Positions 8,450 to 14,858 of a DNA stretch of 24,611 nucleotides are shown piece after piece. Both the position numbers and the translations under genes were made by a program. Every line of letters begins with the position of its first letter. Position 1 is the first letter of the stretch. The notes beneath the pieces are model-generated. The model did no database searches, was not told where the DNA came from, and was given only the letters and a program-made list of their open reading frames with translations. This DNA comes from Bacteroidota bacterium (GTDB lineage: Bacteria > Bacteroidota > Bacteroidia > Flavobacteriales_D > Crocinitomicaceae), in contig VGML01000009.1 of the NCBI GenBank assembly GCA_016866415.1, positions 1 through 24,611 of the forward strand, read 5' to 3'.

Positions 8450-8518
8450 GAATTTTGCGAGCTCTAAAATAAATGATTTTAATCAGCTTTTATAATTTTC
8501 TCGAGAAATTTTATCTTT

Positions 8519-8551
8519 TTGTTAAACGATTAAAGTAGAAAGTTAAATTTG
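8519..8551 (+). promoter_or_regulatory. candidate promoter for tdh
   Basis: TTG at 8519-8521, then 22 nt, then TAAATTTG at 8544-8551 matches the TTG-N17-23-TAnnTTTG consensus. The predicted start site near 8558 leaves only about a dozen untranslated bases before the ATG at 8570. This also argues against the in-frame TTG at 8549, which is part of the -7 box itself. Confidence 0.5.
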
Positions 8552-8569
8552 TCACCTAACTTGAGAGAG

Positions 8570-9511
8570 ATGCCACAAATAATTGTTATTGGAGCCGGAG
8601 GTCAAATTGGAACTGAGTTGGTTGCTGAATTACGCAAGAGATTTGGTTCTCAAAATGTTGTCGCATCGGATCTTGGAGAAACTTGTCCTACGCTGTTGGA
8701 AGGCGGACCCTATATTCAGTTAGATATTTTGAATCGCGAATTTGTGAGATCGTACATAATTGATAATGGAATTAAGCAGGTTTATCTTCTAGCCGCTTTG
8801 CTATCTGCTACTGCTGAGAAAAATCCCGAGTTTGCTTGGAAATTAAACATGGAAGGTCTGTTTACAATTTTGGATCTTGCTAAGGAAAAACACATCGAAA
8901 AAGTCTTTTGGCCAAGTTCGATTGCTGTTTTTGGACCAACAACACCATCTGACAAAACGCCACAGCATACCATCATGGAACCAATAACGATTTATGGAAT
9001 TTCCAAACAAGCTGGAGAGCGTTGGTGTGAATATTATTTCAATAAATTCAATGTTGACGTTCGAAGTATTCGTTATCCTGGGTTGATTTCATATAAAAGT
9101 AAACCAGGAGGTGGAACGACAGATTATGCTGTTGATATTTTTTATAAGGCAAAGGAACATAAACGATATACAAGTTATTTATCCGAGGATACGGCACTTC
9201 CCATGATGTTTATGGATGATGCCATTCGAGCCACAATTGAATTAATGGAAGCCCCAATCATTAAAATTAAAGAACGTTCATCTTACAATTTGGGAGGAGT
9301 CAGTTTCTCCCCGAAACAAATTGCAATTGAAATAAAAAAACGAGATTCTTACTTTGAAATCAACTATGAACCTGATTTTCGACAGGCGATTGCAGATAGT
9401 TGGCCAAATTCGATAGATGACAGCGCAGCTCATAACGATTGGGGATGGAAACATCATTTCGGCTTGGAAGAAATAGTTGATATTATGCTAAACAATGTTC
9501 AGCCCAAATGA
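8570..9511 (+). CDS. tdh: L-threonine 3-dehydrogenase, SDR type
   Basis: This 313-aa extended short-chain dehydrogenase oxidises L-threonine to 2-amino-3-ketobutyrate using NAD. The Rossmann motif GAGGQIGTEL is at the N-terminus, and the catalytic serine region is WPSSIAVFGP near residue 122. The YxxxK pair is in YGISKQAGERW near residue 143, and the subfamily hallmark YPGLISYKSKPGGGTTDYAV follows near 175. That segment separates it from ordinary sugar-nucleotide epimerases and from the unrelated zinc-dependent Tdh. I set the start at ATG 8570: the in-frame TTG 21 bases upstream falls in the predicted promoter, and the ATG gives the usual MPxIIVIGAGG-type N-terminus. No glycine acetyltransferase (kbl) is adjacent. 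It diverges from hmgA. Confidence 0.93.
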   Translation: MPQIIVIGAGGQIGTELVAELRKRFGSQNVVASDLGETCPTLLEGGPYIQLDILNREFVRSYIIDNGIKQVYLLAALLSATAEKNPEFAWKLNMEGLFTILDLAKEKHIEKVFWPSSIAVFGPTTPSDKTPQHTIMEPITIYGISKQAGERWCEYYFNKFNVDVRSIRYPGLISYKSKPGGGTTDYAVDIFYKAKEHKRYTSYLSEDTALPMMFMDDAIRATIELMEAPIIKIKERSSYNLGGVSFSPKQIAIEIKKRDSYFEINYEPDFRQAIADSWPNSIDDSAAHNDWGWKHHFGLEEIVDIMLNNVQPK

Positions 9512-9536
9512 AATCGTTTTTGTAATTTAATATAAT

Positions 9537-9572
9537 TACTATTCTTATTCAATAGTATTACTATTATATTTG
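9537..9572 (+). promoter_or_regulatory. orphan promoter and operator-like repeats
   Basis: A full -7 match TATATTTG occupies 9565-9572. Directly before it, AATAGTA (9551-9557) and TACTATT (9559-9565) form a perfect 7-bp inverted repeat with a single-base centre. A further TACTATT lies at 9537-9543, exactly 22 bp before the last one. The arrangement resembles the operator of a TetR-type repressor overlapping its own promoter, and the gene just downstream is a TetR remnant. The region is AT-rich, so chance repeats are possible. Confidence 0.4.
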
Positions 9573-9591
9573 TATTGATAACTTTTAGGTT

Positions 9592-9895
9592 TTGAAAGCA
9601 ATATTATCTCAACTAAAAATTCAGGTTAATTCAAATCTATATCTGAAAGATCCCCATACGTCTGAGTTGGGTGGGAAAATTATTCGTTCGAGTATACGAC
9701 TCATCGATGGATTTGATTCCAAACGCTTATTGGATGCCGAGAAAACGATGTTTGAGGGAGGAGAGTTCCTTGTTCCTAATCAATGCGCGCGAAACGGATT
9801 ACATTCAAGCGAAGCTCAAATACATTGAAGCCTTGACAAAAAATCAGCAAACTTATCTGTCCCTTCAATTTGCGACGGCGCGTTTGTTCAACTAA
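9592..9895 (+). pseudogene. scar joining a TetR 5' end to a TolC 3' end
   Basis: Two unrelated gene ends are joined here. From 9592 the first frame reads LKIQVNSNLYLKDP then TSELGGKIIRSSIRLID, which matches the N-terminal helix of a Bacteroidota TetR/AcrR repressor family up to just before its helix-turn-helix. Near 9705-9720 it changes into RLLDAEKTMFEGGE. In the +1 frame it continues as ESSLFLINARETDYIQAK ... YIEALTKNQQTYLSLQFATARLFN and a stop at 9893-9895. This is the C-terminal helix of a TolC-type outer-membrane efflux protein, where the usual sequence is F-E-x-G-E-S-S-L-F. About two bases are missing around 9750-9757, causing the frameshift. The central HTH, ligand domain, the whole TolC barrel and any genes between are gone. 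Family matches are from memory; the joining of the two halves is seen directly. Confidence 0.72.
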
Positions 9896-9913
9896 ACATT
9901 TGATTTTAATTAA

Positions 9914-10756
9914 ATGGAAATCTTCAGAAATCGTAGATTGATCATTGCTACCAAGCACAAAAAGGAAGCGGTCATTGCCCCAATATTAGAGGAAAAACTT
10001 GGTGTGACTTGTTTTGTTGATGAGGAATTTGATACGGATTCCTTTGGGACCTTTTCAGGTGAAATTGAACGAGAAAAAGATGCGTTGGAAACGATTCGAA
10101 TGAAATGTTTAGTCGCCATGGAGAAAAACAACTGTGATTTTGCCGTCGCAAGCGAAGGATCATTCGGACCACATCCGAGTTTATATTTCGCTAATGCCGA
10201 TGATGAGTTGATAATGCTCATTGATAAAAAGAATAATTTGGAAATCATTGCTCGTGAAATCAGTTTGGAAACGAATTTCAATGCCAAGTTAATTCGAAAC
10301 AAAGCCGAGTTGTTCGATTTTACAAAAACGGTACTCTTTCCATCACATGCCTTGATTATCAAAAAAGATCAAAATGATCATTCATTTCTGAGGAAAGGAA
10401 TTAAGGAAGAAACACTTTTAGTAGAATATGTTGAATATTGTATCAAAACTTTCGGACATGCATACATCGAAACAGACATGCGTGCGATGCATAATCCTAC
10501 TCGCATGAAAGTTATTGAATCGGCAATGAAAAAGCTTATTCTTAATATTGAATCAGTTTGTCCTAAATGCAGCAACCCTGGTTTTGTAATTTCAGATGTT
10601 ATTTCAGGTTTGCCTTGCGAATTGTGTAATTTCCCAACTGATTCCACACTTTTTCACAAGTATACATGCGCTTCATGCGAATTTGAAGAAAAAAAGAAAT
10701 TTCCTCACGGAAAAGAGCTCGAAGATCCGATGTATTGCAACCGATGCAATCCATGA
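9914..10756 (+). CDS. DUF6671-like protein with C-terminal zinc ribbons
   Basis: This 280-aa protein resembles the uncharacterised DUF6671 family. The N-terminal two thirds contain the recurring blocks IIATKHKKEAVIAPILEEKL (residues 9-28), DTDSFGTFSGEIER near 41, and ASEGSFGPHPSLYFANADDE near 79, a pattern suggesting an enzyme active site, though no reaction is known. The last ~65 residues carry four CxxC knuckles (CPKC, CELC, CASC, CNRC), enough for two zinc sites. It follows the TetR/TolC scar by 18 nt but has its own ATG and is intact. No signal peptide, so cytoplasmic. It is followed by a 195-bp gap and the carotenoid operon, with which no functional link is evident. Confidence 0.88.
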   Translation: MEIFRNRRLIIATKHKKEAVIAPILEEKLGVTCFVDEEFDTDSFGTFSGEIEREKDALETIRMKCLVAMEKNNCDFAVASEGSFGPHPSLYFANADDELIMLIDKKNNLEIIAREISLETNFNAKLIRNKAELFDFTKTVLFPSHALIIKKDQNDHSFLRKGIKEETLLVEYVEYCIKTFGHAYIETDMRAMHNPTRMKVIESAMKKLILNIESVCPKCSNPGFVISDVISGLPCELCNFPTDSTLFHKYTCASCEFEEKKKFPHGKELEDPMYCNRCNP

Positions 10757-10839
10757 AAATGGCGAATTTTTACTTTTTTTTGTAATAATTTATTGATTCC
10801 TATAATTTTTTTTTATAGCCACTTTGCAAGCTGACATTG

Positions 10840-10864
10840 ATTTTCAGCTAGTTGGTGAAAATTA
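10840..10864 (+). terminator. possible weak terminator hairpin
   Basis: ATTTTCA (10840-10846) and TGAAAAT (10856-10862) form a 7-bp AT-rich stem with a 9-nt loop, followed by TATTTTTA. It lies about 85 nt after the DUF6671-like gene and could end its transcript before the carotenoid promoter. The stem is weak. Confidence 0.3.
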
Positions 10865-10874
10865 TTTTTAAATT

Positions 10875-10942
10875 GTTTAACAAAAAAAGTAAAACATTAA
10901 ACAAAAAGTGTTTAACTTTACCATGAAAATGTTAAACAAAAA
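10875..10942 (+). promoter_or_regulatory. repeated TTAAACAAAAA motifs before the carotenoid operon
   Basis: Three same-direction copies of a WWAACAAAAA motif occur: GTTTAACAAAAAAAG (10875-10889), ATTAAACAAAAAG (10896-10908) and GTTAAACAAAAA (10931-10942). An opposed GTGTTTAAC at 10908-10916 makes TTAAACA-AAAAG-TGTTTAA a perfect 7-bp inverted repeat (10898-10916). A near -7 box, TAACTTTA (10913-10920, one mismatch to TAnnTTTG), overlaps this repeat, placing the start near 10927 and the sigma-factor ATG at 10952. This looks like an operator array for a dimeric regulator; which one is unknown. Confidence 0.5.
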
Positions 10943-10951
10943 TTAAATGCC

Positions 10952-11464
10952 ATGTCAACAATTGAATTTAATGATGCCTTGATAGGCATCGAAAATAATT
11001 TGCAGTCGTTCGCTATGAGTTTCACTCGAAATCGTGATGACGCAAGGGATTTGACACAAGAAACGATGTTAAAGGCAATTACTTACAGAAATTATTACAC
11101 GCCTCAGACAAATTTCAAAGCATGGGTTTTTACTATTATGAGGAATATCTTCATAAATCAGTATCGCCGAAGAGTAAAATCAGGAACCATTTTTGATAAC
11201 TCTAAAGATTCATTTTTAACTGTAAACACAGTTAGTTTTGATGAAAGTCCGTTGGAGAAAATTTCAGTTAAAGACATCAATCAAAAAATAGATTTGTTGG
11301 GAGACGAATACAAGAGACCATTTGAAATGCATTTCCAAGGGTTTAAGTACAAAGAAATTGCAGATGAATTAAGAATTCCAATTGGTACAGTAAAAAGTCG
11401 TATATTTATAGCTCGTAAGAAGCTGATGGACGCCTTGCCGGACTATAATTTCTTCGCGAATTAA
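10952..11464 (+). CDS. ECF-type RNA polymerase sigma factor
   Basis: This 170-aa protein is a group 4 (extracytoplasmic function) sigma factor. Region 2 runs from about residue 20 to 75, with RNRDDARDLTQETMLKA and NFKAWVFTIMRNIFINQYRR, which contact the -10-like element and core polymerase. Region 4 is at residues 125-165, with the helix-turn-helix YKEIADELRIPIGTVKSRIF. It heads the carotenoid operon, and its TAA overlaps the crtI ATG (TAATG), so the sigma factor and the first enzyme are translationally coupled. No anti-sigma gene is next to it. By position it probably activates this operon, perhaps including its own promoter; that is inference. An out-of-frame ATG at 10947 precedes the chosen start at 10952. 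Confidence 0.93.
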   Translation: MSTIEFNDALIGIENNLQSFAMSFTRNRDDARDLTQETMLKAITYRNYYTPQTNFKAWVFTIMRNIFINQYRRRVKSGTIFDNSKDSFLTVNTVSFDESPLEKISVKDINQKIDLLGDEYKRPFEMHFQGFKYKEIADELRIPIGTVKSRIFIARKKLMDALPDYNFFAN

Positions 11465-12939
11465 TGAGCAAACGGGTCACCATACTGGGAGCCGGAATTT
11501 CCGGGCTATCCGCTTCGGCTTTCTTAGCTAAAGAGGGATTCGATGTTACAATACTCGAAAAAAATCCAACAATAGGAGGGAGGGCAAGGCAATTTGAAAA
11601 AGACGGCTTTGTTTTCGACATGGGTCCAAGTTGGTATTGGATGCCCGATGTATTTGAGCGTTTTTACAATCAATTCGGATACACAACTTCTGATTTTTAC
11701 GATCTAAAACGTCTTGACCCTTCATATCGAGTTTACTGGCCCGATCTTTCGTTTACGGATGTTCCTGCCAACATGACGGAGATGGAAGCTTGGTTCGAAT
11801 CGCTCGAGCCGGGTAGCTCCAAAAAATTGAGGGAATTTTTGAATGATGCAAAATACAAATACGAAGTTGGCATGCAGGATTTAGTATTCAAACCTAGTTT
11901 GAGTTTATTCGAATTTGCTGATTCTCGTGTGTTGAAAGGATTGCTGAATATGCACCTGTTGTCTTCTTTTTCAAATTACATCCGTAAATATTTCAAGCAT
12001 CCAAAAATTCTCTCTTTACTTGAATTTCCAGTTTTGTTTTTAGGTGCTATGCCGAATGAAACTCCCGCATTATATTCTTTGATGAATTATGCAGACATTT
12101 CTCTTGGTACTTGGTATCCAATGGGTGGAATGTTCAAGTTTGTTGAGGCTTTTGAAAAAATAGCCAAGGACCAAGGCGTAAAAATTAAAACAAGTCACGA
12201 GGTCTTGGGATTTGATTACGTTGACAGAACAATCGTTTCGGCTAAAACATCTCAGGGAATGCACGAATCAGACTTTTTCATTTCAGGAGCTGATTACCAA
12301 CACACGGATTCGAAATTGTTGAATGGTCATGCCAATTATTCTGAAAAATATTGGGATAAACGAACGATGGCGCCTTCATGTCTTTTGTTTTATGTGGGTA
12401 TCAATAAACGAGTAAATAATTTACAACACCATAATTTGTTTTTTGACGAATCCTTAGATCTTCATGGAAAGGAAATTTATAAAGACCCGCAGTGGCCGAG
12501 TGCACCGCTATTTTACATGAGTGCTCCATCGATTACTGATCCAAGTGTTGCACCTGAAGGACATGAAAACTTGTTTTTCCTGATTCCAATTGCACCAGAT
12601 TTAAAAGATGATAACGAACAAATTCGCGAGCGCTATTTTGAACTCTTGTTGCATCGCCTGAAGAAAATAACTGGAAATGACATCAAAGAAAACATTGTTT
12701 ACAAAAAAAGTTTCTGTATTTCCGATTTTAAGCGTGAATATCATGCATTTAAAGGAAACGCTTATGGACTTGCAAACACCTTGAAGCAAACGGCTATTTT
12801 AAAGCCGAGCTTAAAAAATAAAAATCTAACAAACTTCTACTATACAGGTCAATTAACCGTTCCAGGACCTGGCGTTCCTCCTTCGATTATATCTGGAGAG
12901 GTCGTGGCAAACGAAATCATTAAATCTCAAAAACGCTAA
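11464..12939 (+). CDS. crtI: phytoene desaturase
   Basis: This 491-aa FAD-dependent desaturase introduces double bonds into phytoene to give lycopene (or a less desaturated product). The dinucleotide-binding motif GAGISGLSASAFLAKEGF is at residues ~8-25, followed by GGRARQFEKDGFVFDMGPSW. The conserved C-terminal block FYYTGQLTVPGPGVPPSIIS near residue 460 is diagnostic of bacterial CrtI enzymes. Length is typical. Its ATG overlaps the stop of the sigma-factor gene, and crtB begins 3 nt after its own stop. The number of desaturation steps cannot be told from sequence, and related proteins include desaturases and ketolases acting on other carotenes. Operon context with crtB supports phytoene as the substrate. 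Confidence 0.96.
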   Translation: MSKRVTILGAGISGLSASAFLAKEGFDVTILEKNPTIGGRARQFEKDGFVFDMGPSWYWMPDVFERFYNQFGYTTSDFYDLKRLDPSYRVYWPDLSFTDVPANMTEMEAWFESLEPGSSKKLREFLNDAKYKYEVGMQDLVFKPSLSLFEFADSRVLKGLLNMHLLSSFSNYIRKYFKHPKILSLLEFPVLFLGAMPNETPALYSLMNYADISLGTWYPMGGMFKFVEAFEKIAKDQGVKIKTSHEVLGFDYVDRTIVSAKTSQGMHESDFFISGADYQHTDSKLLNGHANYSEKYWDKRTMAPSCLLFYVGINKRVNNLQHHNLFFDESLDLHGKEIYKDPQWPSAPLFYMSAPSITDPSVAPEGHENLFFLIPIAPDLKDDNEQIRERYFELLLHRLKKITGNDIKENIVYKKSFCISDFKREYHAFKGNAYGLANTLKQTAILKPSLKNKNLTNFYYTGQLTVPGPGVPPSIISGEVVANEIIKSQKR

Positions 12940-12942
12940 ACT

Positions 12943-13779
12943 ATGAAACAATTATTTGATGACATAAGTCAGGAAATGAGCCGCTTAACGACGAAACGTT
13001 ACAGTACTTCTTTTTCCTTGGGTATTAGTTTTCTGCACAAAGATTTACACAAGCCCATTTACTCGATTTATGGTTTTGTTCGTTTCGCTGACGAAATCGT
13101 AGATTCATTTCACGGCTTTGATAAACATAAATTGTTAGCTGATTTCAAAGAAGAGACTTATAAGGCTATTTCCGAAGGAATTTCATTGAACCCAATTTTG
13201 AATTCATTTCAGTGGGTAGTGAATAAATACAATATTCCACATGAATTAATTGAAACTTTTTTAAATTCTATGGAAATGGATTTGTCAGATCACGTCTATG
13301 ATAAATTGACTTACGATAAATATATTTTGGGTTCTGCTGAGGTTGTAGGCTTGATGTGTTTGAAGATATTTGTGGAAGGCAATAACTCCGAATACGAGCG
13401 ATTGAAACCCTTTGCCATGAAACTTGGTTCGGCATTTCAAAAGATTAATTTTCTTCGTGATTTAAAAGCAGATTATCAGGAATTAGGTCGGACTTATTTC
13501 CCAGGAATAAATATGGATGAGTTCAATGCAACCGTTAAGAAAGAAATTGAAGCAGATATCGAAGTCGATTTTAAACTTGGTTTAGACGGAATAAAAATGT
13601 TGCCTCACAAAGCACGATTTGGAGTTTACATGGCTTACAAATATTATTTTAAGCTTTTCAAAAAAATTAAACAAACGCAAGCAGAAGTTATTTTAACAGA
13701 ACGAGTTCGCATTCCAAATCGTCGAAAGTTCAGGATTTTATTAACTTCGTTCCTACGTCATAATCTTAATTTGCTTTGA
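12943..13779 (+). CDS. crtB: phytoene synthase
   Basis: This 278-aa squalene/phytoene synthase-family enzyme condenses two geranylgeranyl diphosphates head-to-head into 15-cis-phytoene, the committed carotenoid step. The substrate-binding motifs are YSTSFSLG near residue 20, the first aspartate-rich motif GFVRFADEIVDSF with DEIVD at residues 50-54, and the second, INFLRDLKADYQELGRTYFP, near residue 165. The length is at the short end of the family. Its TGA overlaps the ATG of idi. No geranylgeranyl diphosphate synthase gene is in the window, so that precursor must come from a gene elsewhere. Neighbouring crtI makes a squalene synthase role unlikely. Confidence 0.96.
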   Translation: MKQLFDDISQEMSRLTTKRYSTSFSLGISFLHKDLHKPIYSIYGFVRFADEIVDSFHGFDKHKLLADFKEETYKAISEGISLNPILNSFQWVVNKYNIPHELIETFLNSMEMDLSDHVYDKLTYDKYILGSAEVVGLMCLKIFVEGNNSEYERLKPFAMKLGSAFQKINFLRDLKADYQELGRTYFPGINMDEFNATVKKEIEADIEVDFKLGLDGIKMLPHKARFGVYMAYKYYFKLFKKIKQTQAEVILTERVRIPNRRKFRILLTSFLRHNLNLL

Positions 13780-14318
13780 TGATTCAGCAGAACGTAATTT
13801 TAGTTGATGAGCAAGACCAGGAGGTTGGACTCATGGAAAAGATGGAGGCACATCAAAAAGGCTTGTTGCATCGCGCCTTTTCAGTTTTAGTTTTCAATGA
13901 GAACGGAGAATTACTCGTTCAAAGACGTGCTTTTGGAAAATACCATTCAGAAGGACTTTGGACCAATACTTGTTGCAGTCATCCATATCCCGGTGAGTCA
14001 ATTCTAGAAGCAGGTAAACGACGATTGTTTGAAGAAATGGGTTTTACGTGTGAGCTGACCGAAGTTTTTTCGTTTATCTACAAAGCTGGACTAGAGAATG
14101 GATTAACCGAACATGAATTGGACCATGTTCTTGTTGGTTTTTCAGAAGAAACTCCTCACTTAAATTTGGAGGAAGTAGGCGCTTTCAAATGGATGTCCAT
14201 AAATGAAATAAAAACAGAAATGGAACATAATCCATCTCAATACACAGCTTGGTTTCGGATTCTTATCGAGGAGCACGAATCAAAAATTCAAAATTTGGTA
14301 GCCAATGAAAGTTTGTAG
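13779..14318 (+). CDS. idi: isopentenyl-diphosphate delta-isomerase, type I
   Basis: This 179-aa Nudix-fold enzyme interconverts isopentenyl and dimethylallyl diphosphates, supplying the starter for isoprenoid chains. The first conserved block is LLHRAFSVLVFNENGELLVQ near residue 29, then WTNTCCSHP with the catalytic cysteine probably Cys66, a Nudix-like AGKRRLFEEMGF, and GLTEHELDHVLVG holding the acidic catalytic residue. I start it at ATG 13779, which overlaps the crtB stop (TGATG), rather than the TTG one codon earlier. Its last 14 nt overlap the next gene. Presence in the operon makes sense as a way to raise flux into the carotenoid pathway. Confidence 0.96.
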   Translation: MIQQNVILVDEQDQEVGLMEKMEAHQKGLLHRAFSVLVFNENGELLVQRRAFGKYHSEGLWTNTCCSHPYPGESILEAGKRRLFEEMGFTCELTEVFSFIYKAGLENGLTEHELDHVLVGFSEETPHLNLEEVGAFKWMSINEIKTEMEHNPSQYTAWFRILIEEHESKIQNLVANESL

Positions 14319-14712
14319 GAGAGCTACATTTAACGCAGCACATCGGCTCTTTCGCGAAGATTGGAGTGATGAACAAAACAAAGACATTTTTGGCAAATGC
14401 AGCAATCCAAATTACCACGGTCACAATTATGTATTAGAGGTTTGGCTAGATGGCAAAATTGATCCAGAGACAGGTTATGTCATCGATTTAAAAATTCTTA
14501 AGAACTACATCAAAGAAGAAATCACAGAGCGTTTTGATCATAGAAATTTGAATCTTGATTGTGCCGAGTTTAAAGATCTGAATCCAACCGCTGAAAACAT
14601 TGCTTTGGTTTGTTGGCGACTCCTTCGTTCTCGACTTGATTCCAGATACAAATTGACCATTAAACTTTGGGAAACAGAGAATAATGTGGTTGAATGTGAT
14701 GGAAAGGGCTAA
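14305..14712 (+). CDS. queD: 6-pyruvoyltetrahydropterin synthase / QueD family protein
   Basis: This 135-aa T-fold enzyme belongs to the PTPS/QueD family, which turns 7,8-dihydroneopterin triphosphate into 6-carboxy- or 6-pyruvoyl-tetrahydropterin for queuosine or pterin synthesis. The zinc-binding histidines are H13 in TFNAAHRLF and H38/H40 in NPNYHGHNY. The candidate catalytic Cys is C32 in FGKCSNPN, and the Asp-His pair is in RFDHRNLN near residue 78. QueD versus a pterin-cofactor role cannot be decided from sequence. It overlaps idi by 14 nt, so it is translated from the carotenoid operon transcript even though its chemistry is unrelated. I believe idi-PTPS neighbours recur in Flavobacteriales, but that is from memory. 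Confidence 0.93.
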   Translation: MKVCRRATFNAAHRLFREDWSDEQNKDIFGKCSNPNYHGHNYVLEVWLDGKIDPETGYVIDLKILKNYIKEEITERFDHRNLNLDCAEFKDLNPTAENIALVCWRLLRSRLDSRYKLTIKLWETENNVVECDGKG

Positions 14713-14716
14713 ACGT

Positions 14717-14754
14717 TAATAATTGCGAACGAGTTAACTAATAATTGCTAACGA
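14717..14754 (+). repeat. 16-bp direct repeat pair upstream of mfd
   Basis: TAATAATTGCGAACGA (14717-14732) and TAATAATTGCTAACGA (14739-14754) differ at one base and are spaced 22 bp apart, about two helical turns. They lie in the 146-bp gap between the queD-like gene and mfd and could be binding sites for a regulator, or a small local duplication. Confidence 0.55.
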
Positions 14755-14841
14755 TTTGCAGCAATTCCAATTTTCATCAACGATTCCGTTGGCAACTCGT
14801 AATTCTGAGTTAAACAAAATCATTTTACCCTCAAAAAACAC

Positions 14842-14849
14842 TATCTTCG
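14842..14849 (+). promoter_or_regulatory. candidate -7 box for mfd
   Basis: TATCTTCG differs from TAnnTTTG at one base. Transcription would start near 14856, only a few bases before the mfd ATG at 14859, giving a leaderless or nearly leaderless mRNA. No matching TTG -33 box is evident at the expected distance. Confidence 0.35.
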
Positions 14850-14858
14850 CAAACGTTC

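Noticed and set aside
8549..8569. Extending tdh to the upstream in-frame TTG.
   Set aside because: The TTG overlaps the predicted -7 box, and the ATG at 8570 gives the expected family N-terminus.
9910..10362. A 150-codon minus-strand open frame opposite the DUF6671-like gene.
   Set aside because: It is antisense to a well-conserved gene and resembles no protein; it is a shadow frame.
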